A DNA stretch of 64,000 nucleotides from Luteibacter sp. dw_328. GTDB lineage: Bacteria; Pseudomonadota; Gammaproteobacteria; Xanthomonadales; Rhodanobacteraceae. The notes beneath the pieces were generated by a model, which searched no databases, was not told the DNA's origin, and saw only the letters and a program-made list of their open reading frames with translations. Position numbers and translations under genes: made by a program. Within the stretch, counting starts at the first letter, position 1; each line of letters starts with the position of its first letter. Shown piece by piece: positions 9,459-17,937 of the stretch. The stretch is from positions 372,001-436,000 of the forward strand of contig NZ_JAAVUW010000004.1 in NCBI RefSeq assembly GCF_018449605.1, in the 5' to 3' direction.

Positions 9459-10109
9459 ATGACAATGAACACCATGCTTACCGCCGGCCACGAGGTCGTT
9501 CCCGAGCTGCGCGAGTTGCTCGACGCCGATGACAGTGTTGCCTTCGAAGAGGCGCTCGACCGCCTGCTGCGCAGCCGCGAACAACACCTGTTCCTGGCCC
9601 TGGGCCATCTCGCGCGCGATCTCCACGAGTCGGTCCGCCGCCTTGCCTCCGACATCTCCAGCGATGGCGTGCCGGGCAACATGAGCGATGCGCGCAAACA
9701 CCTGCGCGACGTGCTCGAAATGAGCTCCCAGGCTGCCCACCGCACGCTCGACTTCAGCGACAAACTGCGTCCGCAGGCACAGGCGCTGGCCAAACAGGCC
9801 GACGAAGTGCTGGTCATGGACCACGCCGATCCGTCCTTCGCACCCAACGCCACGGCGCTTGCCGTACGCGTCGGCGATTTCGCGCAGAGCTGCGACATCG
9901 GCCTGGGCGAGATGGTCGAAGCGCAGTCCTGGCAGGATCTCTCCGGTCAGCGCGTCGCGCAGGTCGAGGCGTTCATGGCCAAGGTGGAATCGTCGCTGGT
10001 CGAACTGGTGCGCCTCACCGGTTCACTCGCGGGCGGCAGCCACGCACCGGCCGCGGACAAGGTCAGCCAGGACGAAGTGGATCGACTGCTCAGCGAATTC
10101 GGGTTCTGA
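9459..10109 (+). CDS. cheZ: CheY-P phosphatase CheZ
   Basis: CheZ speeds dephosphorylation of CheY-P. It is 216 aa (ATG 9459; ATG 9465 possible). The long helical hairpin holds the active region near DIGLGEMVEAQSWQDLSGQR, including the conserved Gln in WQDLSGQ that attacks CheY-P in the family. The last 15 residues (KVSQDEVDRLLSEFGF) match the known CheY-tethering C-terminal helix of CheZ. The same type of short helix recurs in the CheA linker of this cluster. Confidence 0.94.
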   Translation: MTMNTMLTAGHEVVPELRELLDADDSVAFEEALDRLLRSREQHLFLALGHLARDLHESVRRLASDISSDGVPGNMSDARKHLRDVLEMSSQAAHRTLDFSDKLRPQAQALAKQADEVLVMDHADPSFAPNATALAVRVGDFAQSCDIGLGEMVEAQSWQDLSGQRVAQVEAFMAKVESSLVELVRLTGSLAGGSHAPAADKVSQDEVDRLLSEFGF

Positions 10110-10116
10110 GCGCCGT

Positions 10117-12189
10117 ATGAGCGTGGAGCTGGACAACGAGCTGCTCAATGTCTTCCTGATCGAAGCACGCGAACTGCTCGAGAGCCTGGGCGAACAGCTC
10201 GTGGACCTCGAAGCCTCGCCGGGAGACGCTGAGCTACTGAACGCGGTCTTCCGCGCGTTCCATACCGTGAAGGGCGGTGCGGGCTTCCTTGGCCTCAATG
10301 CCATGGTGGAGCTGTGCCATCGCGCCGAGGACCTCCTCAACGAGGCCCGTAATGGCGCGGTGGTGTTGAACCCCGGTTTCATGGATGCGTTGCTCGAGTC
10401 GCTGGACCTCCTCAACGACATGATGCGTGCGGCCGACGCGGGAGTGCCCGCCGAGCCCGCACCACGCTCGGTACTCGATCGCCTGCTGATTCCGGGTCGC
10501 ACCGGTTCCGCGCCGCCGGTGGCCTTGTCGCCGGCGACGACATCCGCTCCCGCGGTATCGGCACCGTCGTCGCCGCGTGCCTACGATCCGATCGAAGACG
10601 AATTCGAAGCGATGCTCGACGCCGCGCGCAACGATCGCGCACCGACCTCGGCGCCCTCGGGCACGATCAACGACGACGAGTTCGAGGCACTACTGGATTC
10701 GCTCTACGGCACCGGCGCCCCCGGCGCCGAAGCTGTCCCTGTGGGAGCCGCTTCAGCGGCGATACCAGCCGCGGCGACGCCCGTCGCGCCGGCCGCCGAC
10801 CCCAACGCCATCAGCGACGACGAATTCGAAGCCCTGCTGGACAGCCTCCACGGCACGGCGGTACCGGGTGCGATTTCTGTAGGAGCCGATTCATCGGCGA
10901 TCCCAGCCGCCGCGACACCGCCCGTCGCCACCGCCCCCATCGTCGAAACAAAAACCTCCAAACCGGCTCCGGCAGCAAAACCCGCAGCCGCGACCGAAAA
11001 GCGCACCTCCTCAACCGCCGACACCACGGTTCGCGTCGACACCTTCCGCCTCGACAGCCTCGTCGATGCCGCAGGCGAGCTGGTCCTGGTTCGCAACCGC
11101 CTCACCAATCTCGCCCCGCGCGGCACCAACGATCCGATGGAACGTGCCATCGGCGAACTCGAGCGCGTCGCCGAAGACCTGCAGAACGCCGTGTTACGCA
11201 TGCGCATGCAGCCGGTGGGCAAGCTGTTCTCGCGTTTCCCACGGATCATCCGCGATCTCGCACGCCAGCTCGGCAAAGACATCGAGCTGATCACCGAGGG
11301 CGAAGACACTGATATCGACCGCACCGTGGTCGAAGCACTCGCCGACCCGTTGGTGCACCTGCTACGCAACTCAGTCGATCATGGCATCGAGATGCCCGAC
11401 GTGCGGGAGCGCGCCGGCAAGTCGCGCTCCGGTACCGTGCGGCTTTCCGCCGGTCAGTTCGGCGACCGCATCGTCATCACCGTGACCGACGACGGCAAGG
11501 GCATGGATCCCGAGATGCTGCGCCGGAAGGCCGTCGAGAAAGGCCTGATGGACGAAGAGCAGGCCGCACGTCTCGACGAGCGTGAGTGCTTCGACATCGT
11601 CTTCCGTCCCGGTTTCTCCACGGCCGCCGAAGTCTCCGACATCTCCGGTCGTGGCGTTGGCATGGACGTGGTCAAGACCAAGATCGTCGAACTCGGCGGC
11701 ACGTTGTCGATCGACTCACGCGTTGGCCACGGCAGCACGGTGCGTCTCTCGGTGCCGCTCACGCTGGCGATCATGCGCGTGCTCATGGTCCGCGTCGGCA
11801 ATCGTCTCCTGTCGCTGCCGCTGTCCAATGTCACCGAAGTGTTCGAACTCGTGCCGGGCCAGATCCAGGAACTGGATGGCCGCATCGTCGCCGCGCATCG
11901 CCAGCGCGCTCTTCCGCTTGCCGACCTCGGCAACTGGGCCGGGGCGGCGGGGAAGGGCGGTCACGTGGTGGTCGTGCAGATCGGCCACCAGACGCTCGGC
12001 TGCCTGGTCGACGAAGTGCTCGGCCGCGAAGATGTCATGGCCAAGCCGCTCGGTCCGTTCCTCAAGGACGTTCCTGGCGTCGCCGGCGCGACGATTACCG
12101 GCGATGGCCGCATCTCGCTCGTGCTTGACCTCGCCGGCCTCGCCGACGACGCTGGCCAGGTGCTGCCTTCACTAAGGATGGCTGTCTGA
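10117..12189 (+). CDS. cheA: Chemotaxis histidine kinase CheA
   Basis: CheA is the soluble kinase of the chemoreceptor array, phosphorylating CheY. The 690 aa product has an N-terminal HPt domain with phospho-acceptor His49 (FRAFHTVKGGAGFLG), a dimerisation helix pair from about 307, an HATPase domain from about 406 with the N box LVHLLRNSVDHGIE, and a CheW-like domain from about 545. No classical P2 domain is evident between 106 and 300. Instead a low-complexity linker carries three acidic helical motifs (residues about 159-168, 186-196 and 234-244) and two segments encoded by REP-like DNA. ATG 10117 is chosen; the frame is open further upstream but that part overlaps cheZ. Confidence 0.95.
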   Translation: MSVELDNELLNVFLIEARELLESLGEQLVDLEASPGDAELLNAVFRAFHTVKGGAGFLGLNAMVELCHRAEDLLNEARNGAVVLNPGFMDALLESLDLLNDMMRAADAGVPAEPAPRSVLDRLLIPGRTGSAPPVALSPATTSAPAVSAPSSPRAYDPIEDEFEAMLDAARNDRAPTSAPSGTINDDEFEALLDSLYGTGAPGAEAVPVGAASAAIPAAATPVAPAADPNAISDDEFEALLDSLHGTAVPGAISVGADSSAIPAAATPPVATAPIVETKTSKPAPAAKPAAATEKRTSSTADTTVRVDTFRLDSLVDAAGELVLVRNRLTNLAPRGTNDPMERAIGELERVAEDLQNAVLRMRMQPVGKLFSRFPRIIRDLARQLGKDIELITEGEDTDIDRTVVEALADPLVHLLRNSVDHGIEMPDVRERAGKSRSGTVRLSAGQFGDRIVITVTDDGKGMDPEMLRRKAVEKGLMDEEQAARLDERECFDIVFRPGFSTAAEVSDISGRGVGMDVVKTKIVELGGTLSIDSRVGHGSTVRLSVPLTLAIMRVLMVRVGNRLLSLPLSNVTEVFELVPGQIQELDGRIVAAHRQRALPLADLGNWAGAAGKGGHVVVVQIGHQTLGCLVDEVLGREDVMAKPLGPFLKDVPGVAGATITGDGRISLVLDLAGLADDAGQVLPSLRMAV
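10739..10764 (+). repeat. REP-like repeat in-frame inside cheA (copy 1)
   Basis: A member of the window-wide repeat family (GTGGGAGCCGCTTCAGCGGC then GAT) inside the cheA linker, translated as part of VPVGAASAAIPAAATP (about residues 207-222). It follows the second DDEFEALLDSL motif. Confidence 0.85.
10877..10902 (+). repeat. REP-like repeat in-frame inside cheA (copy 2)
   Basis: A second family member (GTAGGAGCCGATTCATCGGC then GAT) inside the cheA linker, translated as part of ISVGADSSAIPAAATP (about residues 253-268). It sits at the same place relative to the third DDEFEALLDSL motif as copy 1 does to the second. Stem bases differ from copy 1 in a compensated way. Confidence 0.85.
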
Positions 12190-12190
12190 C

Positions 12191-12931
12191 ATGGATATCG
12201 TGAGCGTCGTCGGAACGATCCTGGCCTTCGTGGTCATCATCGTGGGTACCATCCTCAAGGGCTCGAGTCTCGACGCCCTGTGGAACCCGGCCGCGTTCGT
12301 CATCGTCTTCCTCGGCACCCTTGCCGCGCTTCTCGTACAGACGCCCGGCCCTGTGCTCAAGCGCGCCTGGACCATGTTGCCCTGGGTGTATCGGCCGCCG
12401 GATATCGAGTCGGAGAACCTCGTCAGCCGCATCGTCGGCTGGAGCGAGATTTCCCGCCGCACCGGACTGCTCGGTCTCGAGCCGGCCATCGAGCGTGAAT
12501 CCGACCCCTTCATCCGCAAGGGGCTTCAGCTGCTTGTGGACGGCACCGAGCCGGATGCCATGCGCTCCGTGCTCGAAGTGGAGGTGTACGCTCGCGAACA
12601 CACCGATATCGAAGCCGCCAAGGTCTACGAGAACGCGGGTGCCTACTCGCCGACGATGGGCATCATCGGTGCCGTCATGGGCCTGATGTCGGTCATGCAG
12701 AACCTCGCCGACCCGAGCAAGCTCGGTCATGGCATCGCCGCGGCCTTCGTCGCGACGATCTACGGTATCGGCCTGGCCAACCTGCTCGCCTTGCCGATGG
12801 CGTCGCGCCTGAAAGGCCTCGCCCGCTTGCGCTCGCAGATGCGCGAGATCCTCGTCGAAGGCCTGGTCTCCATCGCCCAGGGCGATAACCCGCGGCATAT
12901 CGAGAGCAAGCTGCAGGGGTTCCTGTCGTGA
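12191..12931 (+). CDS. motC: Flagellar stator protein MotC (MotA family)
   Basis: A MotA-type stator subunit that converts ion flow into torque. It is 246 aa with four predicted membrane segments: residues about 5-22, 33-50, then 150-170 and 180-200 after a cytoplasmic loop (IVGWSEISRRTGLLGLEPAI). The Pro of the conserved SPTMGIIGAVMG segment near residue 155 is present. It is paired with motD, with a 4 bp overlap. The order cheA-motC-motD-parA-cheW matches the second stator locus of Pseudomonas, hence the MotC/MotD naming. Confidence 0.93.
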   Translation: MDIVSVVGTILAFVVIIVGTILKGSSLDALWNPAAFVIVFLGTLAALLVQTPGPVLKRAWTMLPWVYRPPDIESENLVSRIVGWSEISRRTGLLGLEPAIERESDPFIRKGLQLLVDGTEPDAMRSVLEVEVYAREHTDIEAAKVYENAGAYSPTMGIIGAVMGLMSVMQNLADPSKLGHGIAAAFVATIYGIGLANLLALPMASRLKGLARLRSQMREILVEGLVSIAQGDNPRHIESKLQGFLS

Positions 12932-13869
12932 AGCGGCGCCACCACGAAGAACACATCAACCACGAGCGCTGGGCGATTCCCTATGGGGATCTGATCACGC
13001 TTCTGCTGGCGTTGTTCGTGGTGATGTATGCCGTGTCGGCGGTGAACGAGACCAAATTCCGCGTCATGGCGCAGTCGATCAACGAAGCCTTCAACGGCAC
13101 CGGTAAGGTCATTGAGCCGATCCGGGAGGCGACGCCTGCGGCGCAGGTGCCGCTGCCGAACCAGTCACGCGCGCCTGTCGCCGCACCGATCGCCAAGATC
13201 GACGTGCCGATTCCGCCGCGCAACCTGCCGCTGCCCGGCCACGAAGGTGCCGCGCCGACGCGGCAGGACTCGGCAAACATCAATACCGCGACGGCGGCGA
13301 ACACCACGGTCGGCAAGACCGAGGACGCCAGTCTCAGCCAGATTGCCGACGAAGTGCAGCGCGCGATGAAGCCGCTGATCGACAAGAACCTGGTCAGCGT
13401 GCGTCAGACCAAGGACTGGCTCGAAATCGAAGTCCGTACCGATATCCTCTTTCCCGTCGGCGTGGCCAAACTTCAGGGCACGGCCGAAGACGTGCTGCGC
13501 AAGCTCGCCGGCATTCTCGGCCCGTTCCCGAACGCCATGCGTATCGAGGGTTATACGGACAACACGCCCATCGCCACCGCCACGTTCCCGTCTAACTGGG
13601 AATTGTCCGCGGCACGCGCGGCCACGGTCGCTCGCCTGCTGACGACGAGCGGTGTCGATCCGCATCGCGTCGGCATCGTGGGCTGGGGCGAGTTCCGGCC
13701 GACCACCGATAACAGCTCCGACGAAGGTCGCAATCGCAATCGCCGCGTACTCATCGTCGTGATGAGCGATAAGGCCGAGCCGGCGCGCTTTTACAGCGAC
13801 GCTGACCGTTTGCCGGTTGCCGGCGCCGTGGCAGCGCCCGTGACGAACCCTGTAGCGGGGGCTCGCTGA
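12928..13869 (+). CDS. motD: Flagellar stator protein MotD (MotB family)
   Basis: MotD anchors the stator to peptidoglycan. It is 313 aa from GTG 12928. The plug/membrane segment near residues 17-37 (YGDLITLLLALFVVMYAVSA) contains the ion-binding Asp. A Pro/Ala-rich linker follows, then an OmpA-like peptidoglycan-binding domain (about 145-280) with RIEGYTDNTPI and NWELSAARAATVARLL. The stop overlaps the start of the ParA-like gene by one base. Confidence 0.94.
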   Translation: MKRRHHEEHINHERWAIPYGDLITLLLALFVVMYAVSAVNETKFRVMAQSINEAFNGTGKVIEPIREATPAAQVPLPNQSRAPVAAPIAKIDVPIPPRNLPLPGHEGAAPTRQDSANINTATAANTTVGKTEDASLSQIADEVQRAMKPLIDKNLVSVRQTKDWLEIEVRTDILFPVGVAKLQGTAEDVLRKLAGILGPFPNAMRIEGYTDNTPIATATFPSNWELSAARAATVARLLTTSGVDPHRVGIVGWGEFRPTTDNSSDEGRNRNRRVLIVVMSDKAEPARFYSDADRLPVAGAVAAPVTNPVAGAR

Positions 13870-14657
13870 TGCGCGTCTGGGCGATCTCGAATCAGAAGGG
13901 CGGTGTCGGCAAGACGACGACGACGGTCGCGTTAGGTAGCCTGCTCGCCGCCTCCGGCAAGCGCACGCTGCTGATCGACATGGATCCGCATGCCTCGCTC
14001 TCCGGCTATATCGGTGTCGAAGGTGGGGCGCACGGCAGCGTCTACGATCTGTTCGGCATCGGCGGCAATCCGCTTCCGCCGGGCACACTCGTGCATGCCA
14101 CGAAGTGGGATCACCTGAGCGTGCTGCCCGCGTCGGCGGCGATGATTACGCTGGACCGCCAGCTGGGAACGCGTCCCGGGATGGGCCTGATCCTTTCCCA
14201 GGCGCTCGCCGAACTCGCCAGCGATTTCGACCACGTGTTACTCGATTGCCCGCCGACGCTCGGCGTGCTGATGGTGAACGCACTGGCCGCGAGCGACCGG
14301 CTTCTGGTGCCCACGCAGACCGAAGCACTCGCCCTGGCCGGCCTCGAGCGCATGCTGCGCAGCCTGTCCATGATCGAGCGGTCACGCGGCCGTCCCTTGC
14401 CGCGGACCATCGTGCCGACCATGTTCGATGCGCGCACGCATGCGTCGCGCGCTTGCCTCGACCAACTGCGCGAAAAGTACGGCGAAGGCGTCAGCGAGGC
14501 CGTGATTCCCACCGACACACAGATTCGCGAAGCGAGCGCCGCGGGCGTGCCCCTGGCATCGTGGCCCGCCGCACGCCGGGGCGGCCTCGCTTACCGACAA
14601 TTGCTCGACGAGCTACTGGCCCTGCCGGCCGCTTCCGTCACGGATGCGGCCGCGTGA
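13869..14657 (+). CDS. ParA-family ATPase (ParC-like array positioning)
   Basis: A 262 aa ParA/Soj-type ATPase with deviant Walker A NQKGGVGKTTTT (about residues 8-19), LLIDMDPHASLSGY and the Walker B-like VLLDCPPTLGVL. It lies inside a chemotaxis operon between motD and a CheW-like gene. In Vibrio and Pseudomonas the equivalent ParC with ParP localises chemoreceptor arrays to the pole; that role is inferred from position. It is not next to a parB, so a chromosome-partition role is unlikely. Confidence 0.88.
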   Translation: MRVWAISNQKGGVGKTTTTVALGSLLAASGKRTLLIDMDPHASLSGYIGVEGGAHGSVYDLFGIGGNPLPPGTLVHATKWDHLSVLPASAAMITLDRQLGTRPGMGLILSQALAELASDFDHVLLDCPPTLGVLMVNALAASDRLLVPTQTEALALAGLERMLRSLSMIERSRGRPLPRTIVPTMFDARTHASRACLDQLREKYGEGVSEAVIPTDTQIREASAAGVPLASWPAARRGGLAYRQLLDELLALPAASVTDAAA

Positions 14658-15226
14658 TGCGCGCCCTGCAGGACGCCGAGCAGATCGTCGCCGACTACCT
14701 TGCGGAACTGCTGACACCTGCGTTACCCCCGGCCGCACCGGACGCCGAGGTCAAGATCGTTTCGATCGACCCCTGGCGCACCGTGGCGAGCGACGAGCCC
14801 GCGACGCGTGCCGATAGCCGTTACCTGCTTTGCCTCGCCGCGGGCGTGCGCCTCGCCGTTCCTATGGCCGACATCACCCATATGCTGCCGATGCCGCCGC
14901 TGACGCCGCCGAACACGACGAACCCCATCTGCCTCGGGCGCTGGCGTCATCCGAGTGGCGTCGCTCGCGTGGCCGACCTTGCCGCGATTCTTTCGCCGGA
15001 CATGGCGGGCGCCCACTCGCCGACGCTGATCCTGCTCGGTGACCGTGCCTGGGCGCTGGCCTGCATCGTCGACGAAGAGCCGGTGGAGCTCGACGCAGCG
15101 GCCATCCAGTGGCGCATAGGCGCCACCACGCGTCCCTGGCTCGCTGGCATGTCCCAAGAACCCAAGTGCGGCGTGGTCGGTACCGCGGCGCTGATCGAAT
15201 GGCTGGAAAAGGAGCTGGGCCCGTGA
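14657..15226 (+). CDS. CheW-like protein, ParP-like
   Basis: A 189 aa protein from ATG 14657 (GTG 14654 is also in frame). The C-terminal ~130 residues have a CheW fold (YLLCLAAGVRLAVPMADITH, then LGRWRHPSGVARVADLAAIL), while the first ~50 form a separate N-terminal part. Position directly after the ParA-like gene matches ParP, the partner that links ParC to CheA and receptors. Sequence evidence for the array-interaction part itself is limited, so ParP is a context-supported call. Overlaps cheW by 4 bp. Confidence 0.8.
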   Translation: MRALQDAEQIVADYLAELLTPALPPAAPDAEVKIVSIDPWRTVASDEPATRADSRYLLCLAAGVRLAVPMADITHMLPMPPLTPPNTTNPICLGRWRHPSGVARVADLAAILSPDMAGAHSPTLILLGDRAWALACIVDEEPVELDAAAIQWRIGATTRPWLAGMSQEPKCGVVGTAALIEWLEKELGP

Positions 15227-15672
15227 CTGAACCCTTGCGCGACGGCCGTGGTGCCTGGCTCGGATTTTCCCTGAAAGGACAGCGCTACGCGGTGTCACTC
15301 GCCAGCGTGCGAGAAGTGATCCGCTGTGGCGACATCACGCCCGTGCCAGGCGCACCCGAGGATGTCCTGGGCATCGTCAACCTGCGCGGCCAGATCGTCC
15401 CCGTGCTCGACGGACGTCGTCGCTTCGGTCTAGAAGGCCGCATCGATGTGACGGAAGAAGATGCCCAGCGCGTCATCGTCTTCGACGACGCCGGCAGCAT
15501 CGTCGGCATGCGTATCGACGTGATCGGCGACATGCTGGAATTCAATCCCGCCGACGTCGCCCCGCCGCCGCCCGGCCGCGCCACCCGCCGCGACGACCCC
15601 GTCAGCGGCGTCATCACCCGCGACGACGGCTTCATCGCCCTGGTCGACATCCCGAGGCTCTGCCGGGCCTGA
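15223..15672 (+). CDS. cheW: Chemotaxis coupling protein CheW
   Basis: CheW connects chemoreceptors to CheA. It is 149 aa from GTG 15223, overlapping the ParP-like stop by 4 bp. The fold is clear: WLGFSLKGQRYAVSLASVRE, DVLGIVNLRGQIVPVLDGRR with the conserved NLRG turn, and the final strand DDGFIALVDIPRL. Length is normal. Last chemotaxis gene of the operon. Confidence 0.93.
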   Translation: MTEPLRDGRGAWLGFSLKGQRYAVSLASVREVIRCGDITPVPGAPEDVLGIVNLRGQIVPVLDGRRRFGLEGRIDVTEEDAQRVIVFDDAGSIVGMRIDVIGDMLEFNPADVAPPPPGRATRRDDPVSGVITRDDGFIALVDIPRLCRA

Positions 15673-15711
15673 GGCTCCGCTGGGCCCAGACGCTGCTGGC
15701 CCCGGGCTCTG

Positions 15712-15736
15712 TGTGGGAGCCGGCTATGCCGGCGAT
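15712..15736 (+). repeat. REP-like repeat downstream of cheW
   Basis: Short palindromic repeat (TGTGGGAGCCGG, loop, CCGGCGAT) of the window-wide family in the 150 bp between cheW and the DUF2802-like gene. Confidence 0.75.
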
Positions 15737-15822
15737 GGGTTCCCCGTTACATCGCAAGACATCGCGCTTCTGCCCGCACCACCTTTGCGCTACCGTGTCC
15801 CCGCTCTCCAGGGAATCACCGA

Positions 15823-16257
15823 ATGAACCCCGCCATCGGATACGTGCTGATCGCACTCGCCGTCCTCAACCTGGTCGGCCTCCTGTTGCTGTTCCGCCGC
15901 CTCGGCCTGACGCCATCTGCTGCCCCCGCCGAGACGCCCGTCGCGCCGGTAAAAGGGGCTGCAACGGCTTACGAAGACATTCGTGACATCCGGGACGAGC
16001 CGACGCCAGCCGTCCCACCCGACGCCCTCGCCGCCATGCTCCGTCGCCTCGAGAACCGCCTCGGCGACATCGAAGACCAGGTGCGTCGCAATCCTGCCAT
16101 GACGGTTGCCGGCGAGCCGGGTGCGGCTACCGATAGGGCGCTTGCGCTTGCTCAGCGTCTTGCGCGGCAAGGTGCGTCGGCGAAGGATATTTCCGAGACC
16201 TGCGGTATTTCGTTGACAGAAGCTGAGTTGTTGCAGAGGTTGCACGCGCCGCGCTAG
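15823..16257 (+). CDS. DUF2802-like membrane-anchored protein
   Basis: A 144 aa protein with one N-terminal membrane segment (residues 5-25, IGYVLIALAVLNLVGLLLLF), a Pro/Ala-rich spacer, a short coiled segment (MLRRLENRLGDIEDQVRR), and a C-terminal helix-turn-helix-like end (ALAQRLARQGASAKDISETC). This matches the DUF2802 type often found right after cheW at the end of flagellar clusters. Molecular function is unknown. It is the last flagellar-cluster gene before the accessory patch. Confidence 0.8.
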   Translation: MNPAIGYVLIALAVLNLVGLLLLFRRLGLTPSAAPAETPVAPVKGAATAYEDIRDIRDEPTPAVPPDALAAMLRRLENRLGDIEDQVRRNPAMTVAGEPGAATDRALALAQRLARQGASAKDISETCGISLTEAELLQRLHAPR

Positions 16258-16348
16258 ATGGCTCCTTGACCCTGCGGCTGCCGAGGTCGTCGAAGGAGCG
16301 TAGAAGCTGGGTGCGGGCTCAGTTCAGGTCGCAATCTGAGGCAATGGG

Positions 16349-17857
16349 ATGATGGAAGACGCGGTGACAAAGAATGTAGAGCAAGCGGGTCCTTGGGCCG
16401 ACGACGCTCTCTTTCGAAGTGGTCTGGCGTCATACCTGACCCAATCGCTCGGGTCTCAAGTGAAGAATTACTCGCATGCTGGAAAAGGCTTAACGGTTGC
16501 CTTGGACGCAGAGTGGGGAGCTGGAAAGACCTTTTTCGTGAAGCGATGGATTGAGGACTTGCGTACCGCGGAGTATCCCGTGGTCTACTTCGACGCTTGG
16601 GAAAATGATGTCGGCGATGAAGCATCCGTTGCATTGATGGCTTCTATCTTCGACGATCTCAAGTCTTGGAAGGCGCGAGTTCCTCTTGTCGACGGCGCGA
16701 GGAAGCGTACGACTGAGCTCGCGAAACGCGCAACGACGAAGTTGAGAAAGGCCATTGCTCCGACCGCGACCGTACTTGCAAAAGCGGTCCTAAAGAAGAT
16801 GACCGGCGTCGCTTTTGATGATGTAGTCGAAGCGATTGGCGACGGAGGGGCCTCGAATGACGTCAGCAGCCTTTCCGCAAGCGATGCAGAGGACGTGCTT
16901 GATAGGCTTTTCGAGCTCAAGCTGAGAGAGCACGTCTCGAGAAAGGCATCCCTTAAAGCATTTCGGGAGTCGCTTGTTGATCTCTTGGCTCATATCCAAG
17001 AACACACGCCAGCCCGAAGCCCGATGTATGTGTTCGTGGATGAGCTTGATCGGTGCCGCCCTCCATATGCAATGAAGCTTCTCGAAGAGATAAAGCATAT
17101 CTTCGGAGTTCCGGGCGTCGTTTTTGTAGTATCGACGAATCTGGCCCAGCTGCAGAGTTCCGCGCGAAGCATGTATGGGGCGGACTTCGATGGCGCAGGA
17201 TATTTGAAGCGGCTCTTCGATCGAGAGTACGTCTTGCCCGCCCCAAACAATCTTTCCTATGCCCGGATTGCGATTCCCACTGAGAGTCGCATCCGACGCG
17301 TGACCGTTTGCTCGTGGCGCCCGAAGGCAGTCGTCGGAGACAGTGTCGATCGAGATTGGGCCGAGATTGCCGACCTTTTCGACTTGGATCTAAGGAGCCA
17401 AAAGCAAATTGGGTACCTTGCAGACGAAGTTATTCACTCTCTCTCGGAGAAGCACGGAGTTCATGCCGCGTGGCTCTTCTTTCTCTGTGTGTTGTTCTTC
17501 AAGAAAAGATCACTCCTTGAGCGGTTGAGATTGAGCGCGTTGACGCTTGAAGAATTCAAGAGTCTTCTGGCGCCGATCGCCCGAAAGTCTATTCCGATTA
17601 AGTGGGTAACCCGGCCAAACTCGTATGAAAGCGAAGAAAGGTCGATTGATCTTTTGGATGTGATGTTCGAGTACTACCTAATTTCCCAAGCCAGCAATCA
17701 AGAACTTCACCGCCGCATGAACGCGGAGAACATGCAGTTTCCACGCTCGCTCGTAAACTTGTTGATCGGTGAGCTGACAGATTCAACCGAAACGGGGCGC
17801 GTGGTCCGCGATTATGCGAATCTTGTATTCGGTGCTGGCTTCTTAATTGCGGAGTGA
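16349..17857 (+). CDS. KAP-family P-loop NTPase
   Basis: A 502 aa KAP-type NTPase. Walker A EWGAGKT is at about residues 55-61 and the Walker B region MYVFVDELDRCRPPYAMKLL starts near 226, followed by VPGVVFVVSTNLAQL and the FDREYVLPAP segment typical of KAP arginine-finger regions. Many KAP proteins carry membrane helices between Walker A and B; here the insert (about 105-205) looks helical and charged, without a convincing membrane segment. The gene is clearly AT-richer than its neighbours and stands alone between conserved housekeeping loci, so recent acquisition is likely. KAP NTPases have been linked to phage exclusion and plasmid or membrane functions; a defence role here is only inference. 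Confidence 0.88.
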   Translation: MMEDAVTKNVEQAGPWADDALFRSGLASYLTQSLGSQVKNYSHAGKGLTVALDAEWGAGKTFFVKRWIEDLRTAEYPVVYFDAWENDVGDEASVALMASIFDDLKSWKARVPLVDGARKRTTELAKRATTKLRKAIAPTATVLAKAVLKKMTGVAFDDVVEAIGDGGASNDVSSLSASDAEDVLDRLFELKLREHVSRKASLKAFRESLVDLLAHIQEHTPARSPMYVFVDELDRCRPPYAMKLLEEIKHIFGVPGVVFVVSTNLAQLQSSARSMYGADFDGAGYLKRLFDREYVLPAPNNLSYARIAIPTESRIRRVTVCSWRPKAVVGDSVDRDWAEIADLFDLDLRSQKQIGYLADEVIHSLSEKHGVHAAWLFFLCVLFFKKRSLLERLRLSALTLEEFKSLLAPIARKSIPIKWVTRPNSYESEERSIDLLDVMFEYYLISQASNQELHRRMNAENMQFPRSLVNLLIGELTDSTETGRVVRDYANLVFGAGFLIAE

Positions 17858-17937
17858 GGCCGTCGTGAGCCAGTCGCGGATACAAGTCAGGTAGCGGCAT
17901 GCTATGGCTGGCCAGAGCTTGGTGCTGGTGCGTGCAT

